From positions 496,001-560,000 of the forward strand of contig OZ245872.1 in the NCBI GenBank assembly GCA_965229345.1: DNA of 64,000 nucleotides. Reading direction: 5' to 3'. Shown piece by piece: positions 28,722 to 38,782 of the stretch. The position numbers were made by a program, and so were the translations under genes. Positions within the stretch are counted from its first letter, which is position 1. Every line of letters begins with the position of its first letter. The notes below the pieces were generated by a model that saw nothing but the letters and a program-made list of their open reading frames with translations, ran no database searches and was not told the DNA's origin. Source of the stretch: PBB1 sp965229345 (GTDB taxonomy: Bacteria; Pseudomonadota; Gammaproteobacteria; Burkholderiales; Burkholderiaceae_C).

Positions 28722-28731
28722 AGGAACGAAC

Positions 28732-29235
28732 TCACCCGACAGCCGGAGTGTCCAGTTCGCGTGCCGTCAGCCACAGCCTCGCATCGAACTCCAGCTGGTG
28801 GTAATCGGGCGCCATGTGCAGGCACAGCGCATAGAAGGGCTTGTCGTGGTCGCGCTCCTTCAGGTGCGCCAGCTCGTGCACCACGATCATCTTCAGGAAC
28901 GGCGCGGGCGCCTCCTTGAACAGGCTGGCGATGCGGATCTCGCGCTTGGCCTTGAGCCGACCGCCCTGCACCCGCGACACCGTCGAATGCGTGCCCAGCG
29001 CGTTGCGCAGCACCTGCAGCCGCGGGTCGTAGGCGACCTTCGCGATCGGCGGCGCACTGCGCATGTGCCGGCTCTTCAGCGCCATCACATAGTCGTACAG
29101 CGCCGGGTCGCTGCGCACCTCGTGCGCATCCGGGTAGCGCAGGCGCAGGTGCTCGTTCAAGCGGCCCTGCGCCACCAGCTCGGCGACGCGCGCCTGCAGA
29201 TCGGGGGCGTAGCCGGCGAGGTACTTCAGGTTCAT
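28732..29235 (-). CDS. YgjP-like zinc metallopeptidase (M48/DUF45)
   Basis: 167 residues. HELAHLKERDHDKPFY holds the HExxH-like zinc site and a third histidine, as in YgjP/SprT-related proteins of the M48 clan. The N-terminal YLAGYAPDLQARVAELV region is shared by close relatives. Soluble; the physiological substrate is unknown. It converges on the gene at 28224 with a 10-base gap. Confidence 0.85.
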   Translation of the reverse strand: MNLKYLAGYAPDLQARVAELVAQGRLNEHLRLRYPDAHEVRSDPALYDYVMALKSRHMRSAPPIAKVAYDPRLQVLRNALGTHSTVSRVQGGRLKAKREIRIASLFKEAPAPFLKMIVVHELAHLKERDHDKPFYALCLHMAPDYHQLEFDARLWLTARELDTPAVG

Positions 29236-29241
29236 GCGGGG

Positions 29242-29267
29242 ATGGTGCCTGAAGTGGCCGGCACCAT
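29242..29267 (-). terminator. hairpin between the PEP-CTERM gene and the metallopeptidase gene
   Basis: ATGGTGCC and GGCACCAT form a perfect 8-bp stem with a 10-base loop. It lies about 60 bases after the stop of the PEP-CTERM gene and just before the metallopeptidase ATG. No T-run; weak as a terminator, could also affect the metallopeptidase leader. Confidence 0.35.
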
Positions 29268-29328
29268 GCCGCGCGGAATCAGGCGGCTTTCACAACCCCC
29301 GCACCCGCCGCGCCCTTCGGCGTGCTGA

Positions 29329-30129
29329 TCAGCAGGCCGAGCGCGCCTGCCGCCGGCGCTTCAGCAGCGGCCAAGCCGCCAGCCCGAGGATCCACATCGC
29401 CGCGGTTGCAGGCTCGGGAACCGGTGCAGAAGCGAACGACCAGCTCTGGATGTCCTGGGTACCGTAAGCACCGCCGTTGCCGGCGCTGAAGCCCACGAAA
29501 GCCTGTGACCCGAGGGTGCCGAAAACATCCACCGAGGCGGTCATGATGGCCGCACCTGGCTTGACCGCGGTGGACGACAGATAGACCTTCAGGGTGCCGG
29601 GCGTGTAGTCGATCCAGGCGTATTCGTCCTGGTTGTAGAAGTCGCCTTGGGTACCGGTGTAGGAACCAGCCGGCTGAAAGGGCGTCGCCAGGTCCACCGG
29701 GTCGACGCCACCGGTGATGACGCCGATCAGGTTGGGATCGCGGCCGCGAAACACGACCGCGACGCTGGGTGACAGGCCCACATAACCGAGGCCCTGTCCG
29801 CCGGCACCGACCGCGGTGTTGCCGGCCGCATCGTTGTGCAACAGGAAGGTGAACCCGTCGGTGGGGTTTCCGGCGTCGGTTGCCACGTGAAACTGGAACG
29901 CCGTGCTGAACCCCGTGGTCGCATCGAACGACACCGCGGAGCTGAGGAACGCGGTACCCGACTTCGATTCGGCATTCGGCACCAGCCGCAGGACCGTGCC
30001 CGCCTGCGCTGCATCGCCATTGATCGTCAGACCCGAGATGTCGGAGAAGTCGGCATAGCTGGCCGTTGCTGCGTATGCGGTTCCTTGTGCCAGCGTGAGC
30101 GTGAGCGCCAACGTCCAGATCGATTTCAT
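29329..30129 (-). CDS. PEP-CTERM exported protein with an L-type lectin-like domain
   Basis: 266 residues from an ATG preceded by AGGGAGA. Signal peptide 1-20 (LALTLTLAQGTAYAA). The middle (about 50-230) reads like a legume-lectin-type beta sandwich: FSTAFQFHV, TDGFTFLLHND, GLGYVGLSPSVAVVF. The C-terminus is a PEP-CTERM sorting tag: VPEPA, a hydrophobic helix and a basic KRRRQ end, which is cut and processed by exosortase in species that make exopolysaccharide. No exosortase gene is in the window. The lectin assignment is by pattern only; sugar specificity cannot be stated. Confidence 0.85.
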   Translation of the reverse strand: MKSIWTLALTLTLAQGTAYAATASYADFSDISGLTINGDAAQAGTVLRLVPNAESKSGTAFLSSAVSFDATTGFSTAFQFHVATDAGNPTDGFTFLLHNDAAGNTAVGAGGQGLGYVGLSPSVAVVFRGRDPNLIGVITGGVDPVDLATPFQPAGSYTGTQGDFYNQDEYAWIDYTPGTLKVYLSSTAVKPGAAIMTASVDVFGTLGSQAFVGFSAGNGGAYGTQDIQSWSFASAPVPEPATAAMWILGLAAWPLLKRRRQARSAC

Positions 30130-30297
30130 GTCGTCTCCCTTGAAAGCCACTTTGCGCTGCTCAGTCACGTTCACACGCCATGGTCGCAGCACCCCAGACC
30201 GCTGTGACTGTAGGCGGGGAGGCTTCAGAAGCGCCATCCCGCGTTTCCGGGGGTGTCGCCCACACCACCGCAGCACGCGACGTGCTGCGCAGGCCTC

Positions 30298-30750
30298 TTA
30301 CTGCGGTGCGCCAGGCAGCCCCGAGGGCGCCATCGGCTGCATCAGCTGATCAGGCTCGACCGCCTTCACACGCCTGGAACGTTGGATGCGTTCCAACGTG
30401 GGCGCATCGATCTCGAGCACCACCGCGGGCATCCACGCCAGGCGATTGATCACCTTGCTGGCCGAGCCCTTCACCACCTCGCTGACGAACGCGTCCTGCG
30501 CGGCAGCGAGGGCCTGGCGCTGCTGCGCGGCCGCTGCGGCACTCAGCGTGCCCTCGGGGGCGAACGGCACATCCAGCAGCACGATCACGCGCGCCGTCCC
30601 GCTGCTGGCGATCTGCGCGGCAATGCTGTCAGGCTTCATGGCGGCCCCCTGCGCACACGCCACGGCGCAGAGCGACGCGGCCCACACCACGGCGGCACAT
30701 CGGGCCGCATCAAAGGGCATGGAAAAGCGCAAACAGAGGGACTTGATCAT
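30298..30750 (-). CDS. exported protein resembling a free-standing subtilase (S8) propeptide
   Basis: 150 residues with a signal region (hydrophobic about 19-36). The rest, ARVIVLLDVPFAPEG, AQQRQALAAAQDAFV, then MPAVVLEIDAPTLERI and VKAVEPDQLM, follows the pattern of the I9-like inhibitory propeptides that precede subtilisin-type proteases. No catalytic domain follows: the frame stops at 30298 and the next gene is the PEP-CTERM protein. Either a dedicated protease inhibitor or chaperone, or the leftover front of a lost protease. Moderate confidence in the resemblance. Confidence 0.55.
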   Translation of the reverse strand: MIKSLCLRFSMPFDAARCAAVVWAASLCAVACAQGAAMKPDSIAAQIASSGTARVIVLLDVPFAPEGTLSAAAAAQQRQALAAAQDAFVSEVVKGSASKVINRLAWMPAVVLEIDAPTLERIQRSRRVKAVEPDQLMQPMAPSGLPGAPQ

Positions 30751-30819
30751 GGCTGGCGAGGTTCACGTTCCCGGTCGACACAAAGGTACCACCTGCGCGC
30801 CCGGTTTGCGGCCCGGCTT

Positions 30820-31605
30820 TCAGGGCATCGCCGCCAAGTCTCGCAAGCGCTGGTGCGCCTCGTCGTCCCATGCCACAGGCAGCTGGTTCTTCGCCTGCAA
30901 GTAATGGTGGGTGAACACCTCCAGATACGCCTCCAGCGTCTGCTCGGCCCGGTGGTCGCCTGCCAGATTCAGGCACAGCGCCGCGACCTCGCTGGTGCAA
31001 AAGTGATCGTTGCGGCGAGAGCGACGCAACCTGTATTGCGACACCTGGTCCGGCTGCAGGCTGAGCACCGGCAGGTGGTCAAGGTACGGGCTTTTGCGAA
31101 ACATCTTGCGGGCCTCGGCCCAGGTGGCGTCGAGCAGGACGAACAACGGGCGCTTTGCGGGCACGCCCTGCGCCGCATCGGGCGGCTGAACGCCTTGCAC
31201 CACCCGCTCTGGCGGCACGTACTCACCCGGAAACACCACATAGGGCTGCCACTGCGGATCGCGCAGCAGCGCCAGCAAGGCCGGATCGGTCTCGGTGCGC
31301 GCCCAGCCGAAGGCGTAGGTGTCGGCCACCACGTCGGCGATCAGCCACCCGGTGTTGCTGGGCTTGAGCGGCTCGATGTCGGCCATCAACAGGCACACCC
31401 CCGAGCGCGTGGACACCGTCGGGCGCAAGGTGCACATGCAGTGGCTGGGCAACAACCGGCAACCCGCACACCGCTCGCGCTTGAAGCCGCCGCGGGCGAG
31501 AAAGGGCTTGGCGCTGCGCGCCAGGCGGGCGGCACGCAGCAAGGAGACGGCATGGGCCGTGGCGTGAGGCAATTCGGTGAATTCGAGGTTTCGCTCGATG
31601 TTCAC
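30820..31605 (-). CDS. tapT: tRNA-uridine aminocarboxypropyltransferase (DTW domain)
   Basis: 261 residues from GTG. The family's DxTW motif is in LLDATWAEARKMFRKSPYL, with a cysteine pair CAGCRLLPSHCMC near 45-60 and the SRRNDHFCTSEVAA segment. TapT adds the aminocarboxypropyl group of SAM to U47 of some tRNAs (acp3U). A short palindrome ACACCC-AGT-GGGTGT sits directly before the start. No ribosome site is clear. E. coli YfiP is the characterised relative. Confidence 0.87.
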   Translation of the reverse strand: MNIERNLEFTELPHATAHAVSLLRAARLARSAKPFLARGGFKRERCAGCRLLPSHCMCTLRPTVSTRSGVCLLMADIEPLKPSNTGWLIADVVADTYAFGWARTETDPALLALLRDPQWQPYVVFPGEYVPPERVVQGVQPPDAAQGVPAKRPLFVLLDATWAEARKMFRKSPYLDHLPVLSLQPDQVSQYRLRRSRRNDHFCTSEVAALCLNLAGDHRAEQTLEAYLEVFTHHYLQAKNQLPVAWDDEAHQRLRDLAAMP

Positions 31606-31824
31606 ACACCCAGTGGGTGTCGGCCGTGTGCAGGGCGCGAGGTTCCGGTGGCGGCCGCGTGCCTGTCGCTTTGTTTCGTTCGTAACACGGGCCGCTGGTT
31701 TTCGCGCGTCAACGCGTCAGCGCCGGCCGGCAAAGGCGCGTTGTGATTGCATGACCAGCACATGCTGGCTTGCTCAAGATGCTCGGAGCCAATGCGAGCG
31801 TCGCTTGAAATGAAAGACCGAATC

Positions 31825-32013
31825 ATGAAGAAGAACCTGCTCATCGCTGCCGTGCTCACCACCTTCGCTGCCGTGTCGTTTGCCGCGACACCCACCCCGC
31901 CGGCAGCAGCGTCTGCGGCCACGCCGGCCGCCAAGCCGGTGCACAAGGTGAAGCACACGCACACCGCGAAGAAGCCCGCGGCGCCTGCCGCCGCTGCGGC
32001 GGTGACCAAGTAA
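31825..32013 (+). CDS. small exported Ala/Pro-rich protein
   Basis: 62 residues from ATG at 31825: a signal peptide (MKKNLLIAAVLTTFAAVSFA) and a tail made of Ala, Pro, Lys, Thr and His (HKVKHTHTAKKPAAP). The composition recalls acid-shock-type periplasmic peptides, but similarity of composition is not evidence of function. ATG 31810 is an alternative start. A strong hairpin terminator follows 22 bases after the stop, supporting a real transcript. The 219 bases upstream hold nothing I can name. Confidence 0.6.
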   Translation: MKKNLLIAAVLTTFAAVSFAATPTPPAAASAATPAAKPVHKVKHTHTAKKPAAPAAAAAVTK

Positions 32014-32035
32014 GCGCACCGCGCTTGGCGTGGCG

Positions 32036-32057
32036 GGGCCTGGGTCTTCCCAGGCCC
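32036..32057 (+). terminator. intrinsic terminator
   Basis: GGGCCTGGG, loop TCTT, CCCAGGCCC: a perfect 9-bp stem with a four-base loop, followed by TTT. It closes the small Ala/Pro-rich gene. Confidence 0.8.
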
Positions 32058-32061
32058 TTTC

Positions 32062-32169
32062 GACTTGGGTCAGCAGCTCGCGCCGCATGCGCGGCTCCCA
32101 GAACTTGCGAAGGTGGTCGGCGACGCCTGCCATCGCTACGGCGTGATCGGGCATCGCCTCGGCCCACAT
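32062..32169 (-). pseudogene. remnant of formate dehydrogenase delta subunit (fdsD-like)
   Basis: Read on the minus strand, the 36 codons from ATG 32169 include AMPDHAVAMAGVADHLRKFW and EPRMRRELLTQV, a close match to the core of FdsD (EAMPDRxEALxGIAxHLRxFWEPRMRRxLLxHVD). The normal FdsD N-terminus (MANQIGxFF) is missing and the frame runs on with no natural C-terminus through the opposite-strand terminator and gene. No fdsGBAC genes are nearby. I read it as a decayed fragment; a short expressed peptide cannot be excluded. Confidence 0.5.
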
Positions 32170-32248
32170 CGAATTCGGTGGCAAAAGTGCGGCCAGCACG
32201 AAGATCGTGTCACGGCCACATCGCCTCTGAAAGCCGACAATCGTGCGG

Positions 32249-32896
32249 ATGAAAATCGATTTTGTCTCGGACGTGTCGTGCCCCTGGTGCGTCATCGGCC
32301 TGCTGGCGCTGGAGCAGGCGCTGGTCGAGGTGGCCGCCGAGGGCATCCGGCCCACGGTGCAGTTCCAGCCGTTCGAGCTGAACCCGCAGATGGTCCCCGA
32401 GGGGCAAGAGATCGTCGAGCACCTGATGCAGAAGTACGGCATCGACGCGGCGCAGGTGGCCGCCAACACCGAAGCGATCCGCCAGCGCGGCGCCGAGCTG
32501 GGCTTCACCTTCGGCGCGGGAACCACCCGACGCATCTACAACACCTTCGACGCGCACCGGCTGCTGCACTGGGCCGGGCTGCAGTCGGCCGAGGCCCAGC
32601 GCGCACTCAAGTACCGGCTGTTCGAGGCCTATTTCACCCAGGGGCTGAACCCCGGCGACACCACACTGCTGCAGCGCCTGGCCGCCGAGGTGGGGCTGGA
32701 CGGCGCCGAGGCCGCCGCCGTGCTGGCCAGCGACCGCTACGCCACCGAGGTGCGCCAGGCCGAGAGCCGCGTGCAGCGCAACGGCATCCATTCGGTACCG
32801 GCCGTGATCATCGACGACCAGTACCTGGTGTCGGGCGGCCAACCCCCCGAGGTGTTTGCGCAGGCGCTGCGGCAGGTGGCGGCGCGGCAGGGGTGA
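32249..32896 (+). CDS. DsbA-family oxidoreductase, FrnE-like
   Basis: 215 residues from ATG 32249 (an in-frame GTG lies two codons earlier). The active site is CPWC in FVSDVSCPWCVIG near residue 13, a helical insert follows, and the cis-proline loop is IHSVPAVII. No signal peptide, so it acts in the cytoplasm, as FrnE-type proteins do. Their roles include thiol-disulphide exchange under oxidative stress. A different branch of the same fold isomerises 2-hydroxychromene-2-carboxylate, but the CPWC site argues for redox chemistry. It precedes arsA by 45 bases. Confidence 0.87.
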   Translation: MKIDFVSDVSCPWCVIGLLALEQALVEVAAEGIRPTVQFQPFELNPQMVPEGQEIVEHLMQKYGIDAAQVAANTEAIRQRGAELGFTFGAGTTRRIYNTFDAHRLLHWAGLQSAEAQRALKYRLFEAYFTQGLNPGDTTLLQRLAAEVGLDGAEAAAVLASDRYATEVRQAESRVQRNGIHSVPAVIIDDQYLVSGGQPPEVFAQALRQVAARQG

Positions 32897-32941
32897 GGGG
32901 CCGCAGACGCGCGAGTGCACCGTGGTCACAAAGGACGCGCC

Positions 32942-34756
32942 ATGCAGATCCAGGTTCTAGGGTCGGGCGGCAGCACGATCGGCATCATCGAGCACCCGAC
33001 CCGGTACCTCTTCTTCACGGGCAAGGGCGGTGTGGGCAAGACCTCGCTGTCCACCGCCGCCGCGTTGATGCTGGCCGATGCCGGAAAGAAGGTGCTGCTC
33101 GTCAGCACCGATGCCGCGTCGAACCTGGACGAGATGCTCGGCATCGCGTTGCGCAACACGCCGGTCCCGGTGCCGGGCGCACCCGGCCTGTCGGTCCTCA
33201 ACATCGACCCCGACAACGCCGCCGAGTCGTATCGCGCGCGCGTGCTGGCGCAGATGGGCGCGAGCGCGACCGCAGAGGAACTCTCGACGGTGCACGAGCA
33301 GCTGTCGGGCGCCTGCACGACCGAGAGCGCCTCGTTCGACGAGTTCTCGTCCCTGCTGGCCGATGGCGCGCCCGCCTGGGACCACATCGTCTTCGACACG
33401 GCGCCGACCGGGCACACGCTGCGCCTGCTCAGCCTGCCCAAGGCCTGGACCGGCTTCCTGAGGGGCAACGACCGTGGGGCGTCCTGTCTGGGGCCGCATT
33501 CGGGCCTGAAGATGCAGGAGGCTCGCTTCAAGGCCGCGCTCGACGCGCTGGGCGACCCCGCGAAGACCACCGTCGTTCTGGTCACTCGACCCGACCGCGG
33601 CGCGATTGAAGAGGCCGCCCGCACTTCGGTCGAGCTGCGCGAACTGGGCCTGAACAACCAACGCCTGGCGATCAACGGTGTGTTCCATGCCAGCGACCGC
33701 AGCGATGCGGTGGCCTGTGCGATCGAGGACCTGGGGCAGCAGGCGCTGGAAGCCCTTCCGGCATCGCTGCGGGCGCTGCCGCAGGACCGCGTGCCACTGC
33801 GCCCCGTCGACACCGTCGGCCTGCCAGCCCTGCGCGCGCTGCTGGTCCCAGGCGTTGCGCCGGTCGTCCTGCGCGCGGCCGCACCCGACGCGGAGAGAGA
33901 CCCGCTTCCCGACCTCGCGGCGCTCGCCGATGAACTGGCCGCGGCCGGTCACGGCCTGGTCATGGTGATGGGCAAGGGTGGCGTCGGCAAGACCACCATC
34001 GCCGCGGCCCTGGCCATCGGCCTGGTGCAGCGCGGCCAGACCGTGCACCTGAGCACCACCGACCCGGCGGCGCACCTGGCCGGCACGTTGGAAGGCGATC
34101 TGCCGGGCCTGAAGGTGAGCCGCATCGACCCGAAGGTCGAGACGCAGCGCTACATCGACAAGGTCATGGCTGCCAAGGCGCCGCAGCTCGACGCGCAGGA
34201 ACAGGCCCTGCTGCTGGAGGACCTGCAGTCCCCGTGCACCGAAGAGGTGGCGGTGTTCCATGCCTTCTCGCGCATCGTTGGTGAAGGCCGCAGCGCCTTC
34301 GTGGTGCTGGACACCGCACCGACCGGCCACTCGATGTTGCTGATGGACGCGACCGGCGCGTACCACCGGCAGATGACCCGCGAGTTCGAAGGCCATGGCG
34401 GGGCCCGCATCGTGACGCCGCTGATGCGCCTGCAGGATGCCGCGTACACGAAGATCATCCTGGTGACCTTGCCCGAGGTGACGCCGGTGTCCCAGGCCGC
34501 CGCGCTGCAAGACGACCTGCGCCGCGCCCGCATCGAGCCCTACGCCTGGGTGCTCAACAAGAGCGTGCTGGCAGCGGGAACGCACGATCCCCTGCTGCAG
34601 GCCCGGCTCGCGGGTGAACACCGGCAGATCGAGCGGATGTCCGCAGGCCTCGCGCAACGGCTGTACGCACTGCCCTGGCTGCCGGTGCCACCCATCGGCC
34701 TCGGCGAGCTGTCGAAGCTGGTTCGCAGGCCGGCGATGGCCGCCGTCTCGGCCTGA
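32942..34756 (+). CDS. arsA: arsenite-transporting ATPase ArsA
   Basis: 604 residues: two halves, each with a GKGGVGKT P-loop and a DTAPTGH switch. The three arsenite-binding cysteines of E. coli ArsA (113, 172, 422) are matched by Cys125 (GACTTES), Cys182 (ASCLGPHSG) and Cys432 (SPCTEEV), so metalloid activation should be retained. ArsA powers the ArsB or Acr3 arsenite pump. No arsB, acr3, arsD, arsC or arsR is beside it. AAAGGA precedes the ATG. The preceding oxidoreductase might be in the same transcript. It converges on gyrB, with a weak 6-bp hairpin (34768-34790) in the 39-base gap. Confidence 0.93.
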   Translation: MQIQVLGSGGSTIGIIEHPTRYLFFTGKGGVGKTSLSTAAALMLADAGKKVLLVSTDAASNLDEMLGIALRNTPVPVPGAPGLSVLNIDPDNAAESYRARVLAQMGASATAEELSTVHEQLSGACTTESASFDEFSSLLADGAPAWDHIVFDTAPTGHTLRLLSLPKAWTGFLRGNDRGASCLGPHSGLKMQEARFKAALDALGDPAKTTVVLVTRPDRGAIEEAARTSVELRELGLNNQRLAINGVFHASDRSDAVACAIEDLGQQALEALPASLRALPQDRVPLRPVDTVGLPALRALLVPGVAPVVLRAAAPDAERDPLPDLAALADELAAAGHGLVMVMGKGGVGKTTIAAALAIGLVQRGQTVHLSTTDPAAHLAGTLEGDLPGLKVSRIDPKVETQRYIDKVMAAKAPQLDAQEQALLLEDLQSPCTEEVAVFHAFSRIVGEGRSAFVVLDTAPTGHSMLLMDATGAYHRQMTREFEGHGGARIVTPLMRLQDAAYTKIILVTLPEVTPVSQAAALQDDLRRARIEPYAWVLNKSVLAAGTHDPLLQARLAGEHRQIERMSAGLAQRLYALPWLPVPPIGLGELSKLVRRPAMAAVSA

Positions 34757-34795
34757 ATCACCGCCCTTGCAGGAGGTGTGAGAACCTGCAGGTCA

Positions 34796-37336
<2,541 letters not shown>

Positions 37337-37436
37337 CGAGATTCAGACTCACGGTTCGGCCCACTGCGGATGCAGCAGGGCCCTTCAACAAACTCGGGGT
37401 GAAACGGTGCAATACGTGGTGAAGGCGGCCGCTTGA

Positions 37437-38555
37437 TCAAATCCGCATCGGCATCACGACGTACTTGAAGCCGGCCTGTTCGGGCACGGTGATCAGCACG
37501 CTGGAATTGGTGTCCTGCAGCTCGAGCTTGATCATCTCGGCGCTCATGTTGGACAGCGCGTCCATCAGGTAGGTCACGTTGAAACCGATCTCGATGGTGT
37601 CGCCACCGTAGTCGATCTCGATCTCTTCCTTGGCCTCTTCCTGCTCGGCATTGCTCGATGCGATGCGCAAGGTGCCGGGCTCGATGTTGACCCGCACACC
37701 CTTGAACTTCTCGCTGGTGAGGATGGCCGCGCGCTGCAAGCTCGAGAGCAAGGGCACGCGGCCCAGCGTGATGTGGTTCTTGTGGTTCTTCGGGATCACC
37801 CGGTTGTAGTCGGGGAACTTGCCCTCGACCAGCTTGGTGACGAACTCCATGCCGCTGAAGCTGAACTTGGCCTGGTTGCCGGCAAAGCGCAACTCGATGG
37901 TGCTGTCTTCGTTGGCCTTGTCGTCCTTCAGCAGGCGCTGCAACTCGAGCACCGTCTTGCGCGGCAGGATCACTTCCTGTTTCGGGATCTCGGTGTCGAG
38001 CGTGGCATGCGCGAGCGCGAGGCGGTGGCCGTCGGTGGCGACCAGCGTCAGCGTCTTGCCTTCGGCCACGAACAGGATGCCGTTGAGGTAGTAGCGGATG
38101 TCGTGCACCGCCATCGCGAAGTGCACCTGGTTGATCAGGTTCTTCAGCGTGGCCTGGGGCACCTTGAAGGCGGGGCCGAAATCGGCGGCTTCCTGCACCA
38201 GCGGGAAATCATCGCTGGGCATGGTCTGCAAGGTGAAACGGCTCTTGCCCCCTTGCAGCGTGAGCTTGTTCTGATTGGCGCTGAGGGTCACGACCTGATC
38301 GGCCGGCAACGAGCGCAGGATGTCGATCAGCTTGCGGGCCCCGACCGTGGTTGAGAAGCTGGCCGCATCGCCATCGAAGGTGTCACGGGTGCGCACCTGG
38401 ATCTCGAGGTCGGAGGTGGTGAACTCGATGTCGCTTCCGTTCTTGCGCAGCAGCACGTTGGCGAGGATCGGCAGGGTGTGTCGGCGCTCGACGATGCCCG
38501 ACACCGACTGAAGTGCACTCAGTAATTTTTCTTGCGCCGTCTTCAAGACAATCAT
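37437..38555 (-). CDS. dnaN: DNA polymerase III sliding clamp (beta subunit)
   Basis: 372 residues, three clamp domains. Begins MIVLKTAQEKLLSALQSVSG and ends in KYVVMPMRI, the typical C-terminus. Forms the ring that tethers DNA polymerase III. Separated from dnaA by 227 bases with DnaA-box-like sites. Confidence 0.98.
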   Translation of the reverse strand: MIVLKTAQEKLLSALQSVSGIVERRHTLPILANVLLRKNGSDIEFTTSDLEIQVRTRDTFDGDAASFSTTVGARKLIDILRSLPADQVVTLSANQNKLTLQGGKSRFTLQTMPSDDFPLVQEAADFGPAFKVPQATLKNLINQVHFAMAVHDIRYYLNGILFVAEGKTLTLVATDGHRLALAHATLDTEIPKQEVILPRKTVLELQRLLKDDKANEDSTIELRFAGNQAKFSFSGMEFVTKLVEGKFPDYNRVIPKNHKNHITLGRVPLLSSLQRAAILTSEKFKGVRVNIEPGTLRIASSNAEQEEAKEEIEIDYGGDTIEIGFNVTYLMDALSNMSAEMIKLELQDTNSSVLITVPEQAGFKYVVMPMRI

Positions 38556-38782
38556 GTGAGCCTCTCAAATTAGCCGTAGTAGTAGGGGACGCCACTTTCT
38601 GTGCACAACCCCATTTTCTGCCTTTACATCAACCATTTAGCGCTGGGCCAACCCTGTGCGTTGAAGCTGCTGATGAACGGGAGTCGGGTGCAACAACTTT
38701 TCGATTTCGTCGATCGCTGTGGACAACGTGTTCTTGTTCCGAAGTTGTCCCCAGTGTTGTGCCTTGACAGAAGTTCAAACCA
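38556..38782. other. candidate origin region between dnaA and dnaN
   Basis: No gene. Two near-consensus DnaA boxes are present: TGTGCACAA (38600-38608) and TGTGGACAA (38718-38726), each one base from TGTGNATAA; TTGTCCCCA (38745-38753) is two bases off. The stretch is visibly richer in A and T than its neighbours. Flanking gene order is that of a chromosome origin. Whether the unwinding element lies here or upstream of dnaA cannot be settled by eye. Confidence 0.5.

Noticed and set aside
34768..34790. Terminator between arsA and gyrB
   Set aside because: Only a 6-bp stem (TGCAGG/CCTGCA) with an 11-base loop and no T-run; too weak to list as a feature.
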